Source: JBJXGC01 sp046154545
GTDB taxonomy: Bacteria > Chloroflexota > Dehalococcoidia > Tepidiformales > Tepidiformaceae
Reading direction: 5' to 3'
DNA length: 23,020 nucleotides
Assembly (NCBI GenBank): GCA_046154545.1
Contig: JBJXGC010000225.1
Coordinates: 1-23,020 of the forward strand
Shown here piece by piece: positions 14,041 through 22,093 of this stretch. The first letter of the stretch is position 1, and each line of letters starts with the position of its first letter. The notes below the pieces were generated by a model. That model made no database searches, had not been told where the DNA came from, and saw only the letters and a program-made list of their open reading frames with translations. The position numbers and the translations under genes are program-made.

Positions 14041-17000
14041 TTACGGGCCGAAGGGGAACAGGTGGTCGTCCTGGCTGTGGAAGATGGGGAACAGGTCCCA
14101 TGGGTTGCTGTCGACGTAGTCCGGGTCTCCGAGGAAGTCGAGCGGACCCCCGCCGAGATCCCAGAAGTCGAAGTTGAAGTCACCGGACACGTTGATGCCG
14201 ATGTGTGGCAGGAGCACACCCGGTGCGACACACGGGACCGGGAGCGGCAGCGGCACGACGCACACGTCGATGCTGGCACTGCCGCTAATCGAGTCCAGGT
14301 TGTCGACGAGCAGGTGCAGCCGCGGCACGTATTCCGAGCCGTTCATGGCAGGAGGATCGGTCGAGAGGGCGGACGGGCTGTCCTCCTTCGTGTAGTTGGC
14401 GACGAAGCCTTCGATGGCGGGCGAAGCACTGAAAGTCGCGTGGGCACCGACGATCGTCAGCCACGTGCCGCATTCGGCGAAGAACGGCGGAATCGGGCCC
14501 AGGTCTTCCTTGCACTCGAATCCTTCAACCTCGAGTACGTCGATACCCCAGTCCGCGGCCAGGTCGCCGGCGCCAAAATCGACGACCGTCCGCTCGCTGC
14601 CGTTCTGCGTGAGCAGCCGGACTTCGAGCACGCCCGACGTGTCCAGGTGAATACCGCCGGGGAAGCCGAGGTCCCAGGTAGCGTGGATGAAGGACGGCGT
14701 GTTGATGAGCTGGACCTTGAGTGCGTCGGTGAAATCACCCACCGAGGGCAAGGGGCCCTTGTAGATGAGGATATCGCCGGCGCTTCCGCTGAAGTCGAGG
14801 TTGAAACGGGCGGTCCCCGCTACGGCGCTGGTCGAGTCCGGGACGTCCGGAACCTGCACGGTCAGGAACTTGTCCGGGGAGTCCTCGATGCCGACATAGA
14901 AGGGGTGTACGCCCGCGACCGGGATAAGCACGCTCGCGTTCGCTTCACCGGCAGCAACGGAGCCATCGGCGACACACTGGAACGAGCCCGGACCGACCTG
15001 TGCTGAAAGACACTGGAAGCCAGTGCCGCGCACGCTGATGAACTTGCTGTCGTCACGTATGATGAGGTGGTCCTCACCGGGGTCGAGCTGCGAAGTCGAG
15101 TTGTAGAGGCCGTCGAGGCGGCTCATGAACGTTGTTTCGCGAACGTCGTCATCGCCGCTTCCCTGGCGGAAGTAGCGGCGGTCAACTTCGCGCGCGAAGG
15201 CCGTGTAGGTCACGGCTCCGCCTGCAACCGTGAAGGGGTCGTACTTGGACGGCGTATTCGCCTTGATGTCCTTGGAGAGGATGACGCTGATGGGCCCGAG
15301 GGGAGCGCCCGCGTTCAGGCTCGCGTGGAGGTTCGGGACGGTGCCCCACGCGGCCGTCCAGCCGGAAGTGGGAATGTCTTCGACCGACCCGAGGATGTGT
15401 TTGTACGAGCTGCCGAAGATGCCCACGTTGCTCGACAGCTCGAGCGAGACGAGGTCGATCGGCGGCCCCACGAGGGTGAGCGAGGCGCCCGTAGCCGGGT
15501 CGATCAGGAAGTGGATCTCCTGTGGCAGGACATCCGCATCGAAATCGACGGTCGTCCTGTCGTCGATGGCGTTGTTGCTGTCGTCAACGTCGCCGTTGAC
15601 GTCGATGGCGGCGATGCCCGAGCTCGCGGTGTAGTCGAGCTGCGTCCGCATGTTCGTGGAGAAATCGAACGTCTGCGGCACCTTGTCCACCGTGAGGACC
15701 GCATCGATGGAGTAGTCCTCGAAGAAGTGGCCCCCGAAGTTGGACTCAACGTCGACCGTCAGGAGGCGAGCGATGTCGGCCGCGTAATGGACGGCAAGGC
15801 TGTCTGCATCCGAGGTGTAGGTGAACGTGTCGATGCCGAAGGCGCCAGCCTTGAGTGTCTTCTCGAGCACGCCGCCCTTATCGATGAGCGTGCCGTAGTG
15901 CTCCGTGCCCGCGTTGGGGGTGGGGAACTGCGAAGCGAACTTCTGGATCGTGGAGACACCCACCTGGAGACCGCCCAGAGACGGTTCGCCGGCGCCCGGG
16001 GTAGTGAAGCTGATGTTGGTGTTAGCGCCATCGCTCCACGTTGCCGTGACATCAGGGATCGTGTTGGCGAGGAAGCGCGCGTCGTCGAGCGCCACGCCAA
16101 GGAGGTCGCTCGTGCTGAAGCCGTTGTCGTCGAGCGTGTCTCCCGTGGGCGCCCAGAGGCGCACACCCAGTTTCCCAACGGGCGTCGGCGTCGTCAGGAC
16201 GAGTGAGCCCTGCGCGTCGGGCAGAGCGTTGTCCGCGGGCGTGAAGGTGAAGTCAATGCCTGCGGGCACGTCCCCGGCAACGAGCTCGAAAAAGAGCGAG
16301 TTGACGTTCCCGGCGCAGAAGATGTCGTCGATGGACTGCCCCGCCGGGATCGTGCTGAAGGTGAACTTCAGACTCGGCGGCGGGAGCTGAAGGTCGAGAT
16401 CGACCGTTCCCATGGGAAAATCGTGGATGTTGCACGTGGCCTCAAGGTCGGTGATCGACGCCGGGAGAAAGACCGCCGCTGGCTCGAGGTTCACGTAGGC
16501 GGTCAACGGTTTCGGGGCGGCAAGCGTCAGGACGTACTTCTCGCCGACGTCGGCGAGCGAGCCTGAGCTGAGGGTCAGTGACGCCTCGTCCACCCCAATC
16601 AGCCGAGCCGCAGCGGTGCCGTGGGTGCCGTCGTCTACGAACGAGAAGATGTGACGGTTGGGGTCGTCCCACGGTTCGCCTACCCCCGTGCCGAGGCTCG
16701 TCTGATCGGGTGGGAACTCAATCACGGGGTCGTCGATGCTGCCGGCGTCGTCGTCGATCACGAACGCGAGGCTGCCGATGAACTCGCCCGGATTCGGCGT
16801 CGTCAGCGCGAAGTTCTGCGTCGGCCCGTCGTACGAGGCGGTGACGTCGGCGATGTCAGTGGCTTTCACATGGAAGAAGCGCATGACATGGCCGAAGAGG
16901 GCGTTCGAGCCGGGGAACCCACCGTCCTGCGTCGCCGTGAACTCGATGTCCATCGTATTGCCGTTCACGTCGATGGTGACGCTCGGGTTGAACGTGAGCG

Positions 17001-18117
17001 TGAGATCGACGCTGGTCGGGACCTGCGTCGCCACGCCCTTGATCGTTAGTCCATCTCTGCGCTTGTGCTCGAGAGTGATCTTGCCAATGGGGGCATTCGC
17101 GTCGTGCGAAAGCGTCAGCGTCCTTGCAGCGAAGTCCACGTTGATCGCGAGCTGCTCACTCGTCGGCATCTGGTCGAAGGTGACCTGGGTTTGGAAGTCG
17201 GGCACACCACCGACAAACGGGAACTGTTCGTTTTCCAGATAGTCGAAGATGATCTTTGCTGGCGACGAAGCGGAGTAACTCAACCCGAATTGGCTGTTCG
17301 TCGTCGTCGGCGTAGCGCTGAAGAGGTTCTGGGCGACATCCATGCTGTAGGTCATGCTCGCCGGAACCGGGTCAGCGAGAGCAGCGATACCGAGCACGTT
17401 CTGGACGCCTGTGGTGCTCGTTCCGTCGAAGTGCCCACCCAAGAACTGCACGGGGTTAAGAGCGCCAGTGGTATTGATCTGGAGGTCCAGCACATGGTTC
17501 GCGCCACCCAGCAGGTGGGGGGTGATTAGATATTGGACAGTCGCGGGGGCGCTGCCCCCGGCCGGATACACCGTGCCATTGAATGGGCTCGTCGTCCGGT
17601 AGCCGAAGAAGAGGTTGGGCGCGAGCAGCGGTTCGCCGTTGAAGGCCGCGAAGGGGAACGCGACCGCCACCTGGAGGTTCGAAGCAAAGGGCGCAGCGCC
17701 GAGGCGGTTGATGTTCAATCGCAAATGGGGCGTGGGCGTGAGTTCTGTGTGCACCTCGACCTGGATGTCCTGGCCGCCGCCACCCTGGCCGGTCGTCTTG
17801 CTTTGGTCGGCGTCGAAGCGGGTAGGCGACCCTGCCTTCTGGTTCACGCAGGTAGTAGGGGCAGTCCCGGCGCCGATACAGACCACGTAGGGAACGGGCG
17901 TGTTGTTGAGCGCGGAAAGGATATCAGTAGCCGAGAACTTGTTGGCCAGATTGATGAGCGTCTGTTCAGCGTGATTCGGATCGATCGGTCCGAGCGGGGG
18001 CGAATCGGCGCGGGATGCCGGTACCCGTCCTGCAAGCATCGCGCCGGCAACGAGCGCGACGATGAGGACGGCGAGCCGACGCGCGTTTCGCAACGCAATG
18101 CCTTGGCTCTTCAACAC
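14041..18117 (-). CDS. Large secreted beta-rich repeat protein, 1358 aa
   Basis: The N-terminus is a clear Sec signal: basic (ALRNARR), hydrophobic (LAVLIVALVAGAMLAG), and a probable cut at ASRA-DS near residue 38. The mature protein is acidic, Thr/Asp/Gly-rich and predicted all-beta, with few Cys. Four degenerate repeats contain an 'x-I-P-x-[VF]-x-A-[TS]-[WY]' strand followed by a Thr/Gly/Pro turn, at about residues 420 (DIADVTASY), 687 (TIPDVTATW), 913 (DIPTSGWTAAW) and 1138 (NTPSFIHATW). There is no sortase motif or membrane anchor; it ends in LFPFGP. The start may be GTG 18117 or TTG 18114, since AGGAGG at 18121-18126 is 3 and 6 nt away. I know no function; a surface or matrix protein is likely. 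Confidence 0.85.
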   Translation of the reverse strand: MLKSQGIALRNARRLAVLIVALVAGAMLAGRVPASRADSPPLGPIDPNHAEQTLINLANKFSATDILSALNNTPVPYVVCIGAGTAPTTCVNQKAGSPTRFDADQSKTTGQGGGGQDIQVEVHTELTPTPHLRLNINRLGAAPFASNLQVAVAFPFAAFNGEPLLAPNLFFGYRTTSPFNGTVYPAGGSAPATVQYLITPHLLGGANHVLDLQINTTGALNPVQFLGGHFDGTSTTGVQNVLGIAALADPVPASMTYSMDVAQNLFSATPTTTNSQFGLSYSASSPAKIIFDYLENEQFPFVGGVPDFQTQVTFDQMPTSEQLAINVDFAARTLTLSHDANAPIGKITLEHKRRDGLTIKGVATQVPTSVDLTLTFNPSVTIDVNGNTMDIEFTATQDGGFPGSNALFGHVMRFFHVKATDIADVTASYDGPTQNFALTTPNPGEFIGSLAFVIDDDAGSIDDPVIEFPPDQTSLGTGVGEPWDDPNRHIFSFVDDGTHGTAAARLIGVDEASLTLSSGSLADVGEKYVLTLAAPKPLTAYVNLEPAAVFLPASITDLEATCNIHDFPMGTVDLDLQLPPPSLKFTFSTIPAGQSIDDIFCAGNVNSLFFELVAGDVPAGIDFTFTPADNALPDAQGSLVLTTPTPVGKLGVRLWAPTGDTLDDNGFSTSDLLGVALDDARFLANTIPDVTATWSDGANTNISFTTPGAGEPSLGGLQVGVSTIQKFASQFPTPNAGTEHYGTLIDKGGVLEKTLKAGAFGIDTFTYTSDADSLAVHYAADIARLLTVDVESNFGGHFFEDYSIDAVLTVDKVPQTFDFSTNMRTQLDYTASSGIAAIDVNGDVDDSNNAIDDRTTVDFDADVLPQEIHFLIDPATGASLTLVGPPIDLVSLELSSNVGIFGSSYKHILGSVEDIPTSGWTAAWGTVPNLHASLNAGAPLGPISVILSKDIKANTPSKYDPFTVAGGAVTYTAFAREVDRRYFRQGSGDDDVRETTFMSRLDGLYNSTSQLDPGEDHLIIRDDSKFISVRGTGFQCLSAQVGPGSFQCVADGSVAAGEANASVLIPVAGVHPFYVGIEDSPDKFLTVQVPDVPDSTSAVAGTARFNLDFSGSAGDILIYKGPLPSVGDFTDALKVQLINTPSFIHATWDLGFPGGIHLDTSGVLEVRLLTQNGSERTVVDFGAGDLAADWGIDVLEVEGFECKEDLGPIPPFFAECGTWLTIVGAHATFSASPAIEGFVANYTKEDSPSALSTDPPAMNGSEYVPRLHLLVDNLDSISGSASIDVCVVPLPLPVPCVAPGVLLPHIGINVSGDFNFDFWDLGGGPLDFLGDPDYVDSNPWDLFPIFHSQDDHLFPFGP

Positions 18118-18407
18118 TATCCTCCTGGAGTGAGCGGACGGGCCGGCGTCCCGGCGAAGCTTAAATGTTGCGTTTAGGCATCGCGGTCAACGCAGGCGTG
18201 CGGCCGGCTAAATCCGAATGGCGAACTCCGCACCTCCTTGTCTAGTCGCCACGGAGCGCGTGCGGGTACCCTTACCGGCCCGCCGCAAAGGGTGCACGCG
18301 AGCCGTTGCAGCTACAGCTGCTTGCGACCGCGCGACTCGGCGGGCTTCTCTCTCAAGCACGCACTTCAGTTGTCACCAGCAGCACGTCCGCTGCTCTCGG
18401 CGTCCTT
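18118..18407. promoter_or_regulatory. Upstream region of the large secreted-protein gene
   Basis: No gene is seen in these 290 nt. On the minus strand, AGGAGG at 18126-18121 serves the large gene. A TTGACC element (18190-18185) with an AT-rich ATTTAA 18 nt downstream could be a weak promoter, but the -10 match is poor. Confidence 0.3.
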
Positions 18408-19142
18408 CTAGCCCTGATACTCCAGCGTGTCAAGTGCCCGATTACAGCTCTGGACGGCGACCGCGTTCTCGACCTTCTTGAACAGGTCGTTGTAGTCCAC
18501 GATGTGGCCGAGGTCCTTGCCTGGAGGAGGTCTGCTTTTCTTCACGAAGCCCGTCCTCTGAGCCAGCGGCAGGAAGGTCGAACCATCGAAGTACCACCGC
18601 ATCGTCCACTCCGCGTAATCGCCGCGCGGGCCCCTTGTGAGCACCACGACGGCCTTGCCACCGTACCGTCCGTTCTCCAGCAGGTTTGGGCCACTATCGA
18701 TGCACCGCCTCGAGGTAATACCCTCCATGAGGAAGGTGACCGCAGCGCTGACCCCATGGCATGAGTCCATAACGTCGAAACCCCGGCCCCCGTAATTCTG
18801 GGAATCGCTGTACTCGGTGCTATAGGCGCGGCCCTCGGCGACAACAACCGTGATCTCCTCCCGCGCCCCCCGCACCGTTGTCTCATAGCTCCTCCGCTCG
18901 CGTGCCCGGTCGCGCGAAGTGTCCACCCAGACCTCGTAAGTTCCTTTACGATCCCCCTCCTCGCCATGAATCTCAAGCTCTTGGACCTGGTGGTAGACGT
19001 ATCCGGGCCGGGTCACCTCTGTCGCCACCCGGCGATAGAGCTTCTCAACCGACGGCGGGTCCGGCTCAGCCCTGCTGCCGCACCCGCATGCGACGGCCAG
19101 CCCAACGAAAGAAACTGCGACCAGGAGATGCGCCGTCGGCAT
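18408..19142 (-). CDS. Putative exported lipoprotein, 244 aa
   Basis: The N-terminus HLLVAVSFVGLAVACGCGS is a hydrophobic segment ending in a Cys, so it is probably a lipoprotein anchor. The lipobox is imperfect (LAVAC) and the first residues lack Lys or Arg. The mature part (VEKLYRRVATEV, YEVWVDTSRDRARERRSYE, ITVVVAEGRAYSTEY, WYFDGSTFLPLAQR) has alternating strands like the LolA/LppX-type fold used by many envelope lipoproteins; this is only a resemblance. GGAGGGG lies just upstream of ATG 19142. It is 120 nt downstream of the beta-propeller gene on the same strand and may share its transcript. Confidence 0.7.
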   Translation of the reverse strand: MPTAHLLVAVSFVGLAVACGCGSRAEPDPPSVEKLYRRVATEVTRPGYVYHQVQELEIHGEEGDRKGTYEVWVDTSRDRARERRSYETTVRGAREEITVVVAEGRAYSTEYSDSQNYGGRGFDVMDSCHGVSAAVTFLMEGITSRRCIDSGPNLLENGRYGGKAVVVLTRGPRGDYAEWTMRWYFDGSTFLPLAQRTGFVKKSRPPPGKDLGHIVDYNDLFKKVENAVAVQSCNRALDTLEYQG

Positions 19143-19262
19143 GACTCACCCCTCCGTGCCGGGCGCCCTAAGCGCTCGGCGGTCTCCCTCGGCCAGAACC
19201 ACCGTTCTGCCCGAGACTCCTCGACGATGCCTCCGGGCTCGTCCTGGACGCGTCCGACGACT

Positions 19263-20504
19263 TCAATCAGATGGGGCGAAATCGTTGGCGGCGATGAAGG
19301 CGGACCGCGAATTGGTCAGCAAGCCGGTCATCCACGACGGGCCGGCGAGCGCCGGCTGAAGCATCCACCGCGTCGTTCCGTCCTTCGCCGACAGTGCGCC
19401 GACAACCCGCTCCCAGCCGACGTACACGGCGCCGTCGCCAGCGGCCCACGGCTCTGGCACGTCGTCGCGTTTCCAGCGCTCGGCGCCGGTGCGGAGGCCG
19501 TACGCCACAACGCCCTCGCGAACAACGTACGCGGCACCGTCGGCGAGCGCCCAGATGTCGCCATAGGATGGACGGCCGCCGGCGCTCCAGAGGGTTGCGC
19601 CGCTTGACGCATCAACGGCCTGGACGGTCCCGCCCGCACTCAGTCCTGCGCCACCGACTACCACGCCGTCCTTCCCCGTTGGATGGTCGAGCTGGGACGA
19701 CCGCCACACCTCGACTCCGGTGTTCACGTTCAGCCCCACGGCCTGATTGCCGCTCGGCACGACGACAGTGGTACCCGTCACTGCCAGGGGTGATCGGGCG
19801 ACTCCGACACCGGACCGGTCGTCAATGCGTACGTTGCTCTTCCATCGCTCCTTTCCACTTAATCGGTCCAGGCCGCTCACCGGCGTTGCATCGGGGCTCG
19901 ATCTGTCTGTGCCAACGATGACGATGTCCTCACTGTTCGCCACTGGAACGGACCCGTTTGCTGGGACGTGCCAGCGGACCTTCCCGGTGTCCGCGTCAAG
20001 GCCGGCGATCTCCCACTCCGTGGCCCTGCCATCGACAAACTTCGGGTTAAAGGGGATCACCACGATGCCGTGTCCGGCGAACGGCCCAGGCGTCCATGAC
20101 GCCGCCGTCGTCGCGCGCCAACTCTCCTTGCCGTTGGCGGCGTCCAGCGCGACGAGGACGGAGCCGCCCGGCGGAATCGCCACGGTCGCATAGACCAGCT
20201 TGTCGGTCGCGCCGACGACGGCGGCGGCCGCTTGTGACTCCGGGCAGAACGTCCACCGAAGCTTGCCCGACTCGCGGTCCACTGCAAAGACAGCCGGGGA
20301 GTGGCCACTCGCGCACGCCTTCATCTCGGTCACCGACAACCCACCATCCCCCGATCCGTTGCCGTACGCTATCACCAGTAGCGTGGCTACCACTGCCAGG
20401 GCCATCGTTGGTTTCGTGGAACCCTCCGTCTCACCACGGTCGCACCGCCGGCTGCCTGTGGGCGGCCGTTCGGCGGGACGCCGGCGCCGCCCGCGTCCAT
20501 TCAT
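19263..20504 (-). CDS. Membrane-anchored PQQ-like eight-bladed beta-propeller protein
   Basis: This protein has eight copies of the PQQ-repeat blade signature, a hydrophobic-D-x-x-[ST/N]-G-x-x-x-W pattern. Examples are AVDRESGKLRW, ALDAANGKESW, GLDADTGKVRW, GLDRLSGKERW, GLNVNTGVEVW and AVDASSGATLW. The tryptophans fall near residues 84, 129, 178, 221, 267, 306, 344 and 380. A single hydrophobic segment (ALAVVATLLVIAYG, about 35-48) would anchor it with the propeller outside. No PQQ cofactor or dehydrogenase residues are evident, so it is more BamB-like or scaffold-like than an enzyme. The start is uncertain: ATG 20504 gives a basic N-terminus, ATG 20405 would begin right at the membrane segment, and neither has a good ribosome binding site. 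Confidence 0.8.
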   Translation of the reverse strand: MNGRGRRRRPAERPPTGSRRCDRGETEGSTKPTMALAVVATLLVIAYGNGSGDGGLSVTEMKACASGHSPAVFAVDRESGKLRWTFCPESQAAAAVVGATDKLVYATVAIPPGGSVLVALDAANGKESWRATTAASWTPGPFAGHGIVVIPFNPKFVDGRATEWEIAGLDADTGKVRWHVPANGSVPVANSEDIVIVGTDRSSPDATPVSGLDRLSGKERWKSNVRIDDRSGVGVARSPLAVTGTTVVVPSGNQAVGLNVNTGVEVWRSSQLDHPTGKDGVVVGGAGLSAGGTVQAVDASSGATLWSAGGRPSYGDIWALADGAAYVVREGVVAYGLRTGAERWKRDDVPEPWAAGDGAVYVGWERVVGALSAKDGTTRWMLQPALAGPSWMTGLLTNSRSAFIAANDFAPSD

Positions 20505-20534
20505 TGTCGGGTGGGTGTCAATCCCCTCGAAATC

Positions 20535-21342
20535 CGGCCGCCAACACCGTGCCTTCTTCGAGTCGCTCGTCACCGACAACGTCGGCATCGGCCGGCCGGA
20601 CCAGGTGGCCGTCGTCTTTGCCCGCCAGGTGCGCAAGAACACGCCCGGCATCTTCCGTACGCGCATCTTCTCGCCCGGGACGGAGGTGAAGATCGACCTC
20701 CTCTACAAGCATAGCCGGGTGAAGCAGTACCTCAAGGAAGGGCGGGCCTTGCGCGTCGAGACCGTGATCAACGACCCCACGGACATCGGCGTCCAGCGCC
20801 GCCTCCAACATCTGCCTGAACTCCAGGAGAAAGCGCGCGCAGTCAACCAGCGTCTGCTTATGATCGAACGTGCCGGCCAGGGCTGTGCCATCGGCTCTGC
20901 GCTCTTTGAGCGCATCCAACTGCAGGTGAGGGCCAAAGAACCGGAGCGCTGCGCTTCGGGGATCAACGCGCCATGGCCCTGGCCGGTGCCCTCTGCCTGT
21001 TTGTCCACGCCGTCGCCGGCTTCCGCAACAAGAGCCTCCGGAGCCTTGTCGCCGCGTTGCTTGGGGTGGACTACTCCGCCGGGCAGATGAGCTACGACCT
21101 GCGCCGCCTGCGCTTGCACGGCCTGATCCAACGCCTGCCACGGACCAACACCTACGTCCTGACGCCCAAAGGCCTGCGCGTGGCCCTCTTCTACACGAAG
21201 GTCCACGCGCGACTGCTGCGGCCATTGCTCGCCGCCGACCACCCACCGGCATCTCTGGACTTACTTACGCCAGGCGTTGCGCACCATCGACCGCGCCGTC
21301 GCAGATTACGTCGCAAACGCCCGTCTCGGCACCGCTGCTTGA
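20535..21342 (+). pseudogene. Decayed conserved hypothetical gene (N-truncated, two frameshifts)
   Basis: Three frames must be joined to follow one protein. Up to about 20925 it reads HRAFFESLV, NTPGIFRTRIF, YKHSRVKQYLKEGRALRVET and LLMIERAGQGCAIGSALFER. From there to about 21262 it reads EGQRTGALRFGDQR, MALAGALCLFVHAVAG, MSYDLRRLRLHGLIQRLPRT and VALFYTKVHARLLRPLLAAD. From about 21262 to the TGA at 21340-21342 it reads LRQALRTIDRAVADYV and ends NARLGTAA. I recall this as a widespread conserved family of unknown function in soil bacteria, with a winged-helix-like part (SYDLRRLRLHGLI, TYVLTPKG). The usual N-terminal part is absent. It is clearly non-functional here. Confidence 0.7.
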
Positions 21343-21621
21343 AACTTGTACACCGTCCCGTGGCTGGCGGGCACACCACGTGGCGACCCAAACAAGATCG
21401 ACGCACTCAGGACGGGACTCAATCGCCTGAGCGAGTAAAGTCCCGGCGACGTTCGCGCCAGCGGCTCGCCCGCTATGATTCGGACGACGCGGGACGGCGC
21501 GTGGAAAGTTGACATCGGGCGCTTGCCGCTGCCGCCAGTAGGACGGACACGCAACCGCGCAACACTTGGCTGGAACGATTTCTCCACTCACGACCCTCCG
21601 GGCGGAGACGACAATCAGGAC
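21343..21621. other. Gap between decayed gene and PilZ gene
   Basis: No gene is supported. GGGACT (21414-21419) and AGTCCC (21439-21444) form an inverted repeat with a 19-nt loop that itself contains CTCA/TGAG. It does not match the c-di-GMP riboswitch patterns I know. A TTGACA at 21509-21514 has no matching -10. Confidence 0.35.
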
Positions 21622-22050
21622 ATGGAACCAACGATTAGTAACACGGGCGAACACCGAGTGGACCGGCGCTTTCCCCTCTGGGTCGCCGTGACGCTCGAGG
21701 ACGGCCCGGACGAGGCGGTCAAGGCGGCCACGCTCGTTGACCTTTCGGCTGGCGGAGCGTTCGTCAAGTTAGCGCCGGAGGTCGAGGCTGCAAGCTGTGG
21801 GCGGCTTCGGGTTGTGTCTGGCGGCGAATCACGCACGGTCGCGTACGAGGTGGTGGCGGTCGAGAAGTCGTGGGAAGGGACGTTCCTTCACGTGCGATTC
21901 ACGGGTGACGGCGCAGCCGAGGCGCACCTGGAGCCTTTGCTCGTGGAGCTCGCGTCAGAATCGACCGACATGCAGCGCTGGATCGCTTCCGGCCGCGCCA
22001 TGCTTGGTCGGGTGCGACCGGGAACGAGCCGCCGACTCCACATCTCCTGA
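21622..22050 (+). CDS. PilZ-domain c-di-GMP receptor, 142 aa
   Basis: PilZ domains bind cyclic di-GMP and relay it to motility, polysaccharide or surface functions. Both signature motifs are present: RVDRR (RxxxR) close to the N-terminus and DLSAGGAFV (the [DN]xSxxG motif) about 35 residues later. The domain covers about residues 12-110, followed by a short helical tail. It is a single-domain protein with no output partner fused. ATG 21622 is chosen because the PilZ motif follows directly; the frame is open upstream to an ATG at 21475 but that extension is low-complexity with no homology. It is convergent with, and 43 nt from, a diguanylate cyclase gene, so ligand and receptor may be functionally linked. 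Confidence 0.85.
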   Translation: MEPTISNTGEHRVDRRFPLWVAVTLEDGPDEAVKAATLVDLSAGGAFVKLAPEVEAASCGRLRVVSGGESRTVAYEVVAVEKSWEGTFLHVRFTGDGAAEAHLEPLLVELASESTDMQRWIASGRAMLGRVRPGTSRRLHIS

Positions 22051-22093
22051 CGGCTGCCCAGGGCTGTGGTTGGTGCAGCGTCAATCGACTGCT

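Noticed and set aside
13750..15006. Plus-strand 418-aa open frame
   Set aside because: It crosses the hairpins and the 3' part of the large minus-strand gene; composition is that of an antisense shadow.
15067..16206. Plus-strand 379-aa open frame
   Set aside because: It lies entirely antisense to the 1358-aa secreted protein and is Arg/Val/Glu-rich without motifs.
20505..20666. N-terminal extension of the propeller protein
   Set aside because: This part is antisense to the decayed conserved gene, has no signal or domain, and lacks a ribosome binding site.
21509..21514. TTGACA as a -35 box for the PilZ gene
   Set aside because: No acceptable -10 sequence lies 16-18 nt downstream.
21475..21621. 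Upstream start giving a 191-aa PilZ protein
   Set aside because: The extra 49 residues show no homology and the PilZ motif begins right after ATG 21622.
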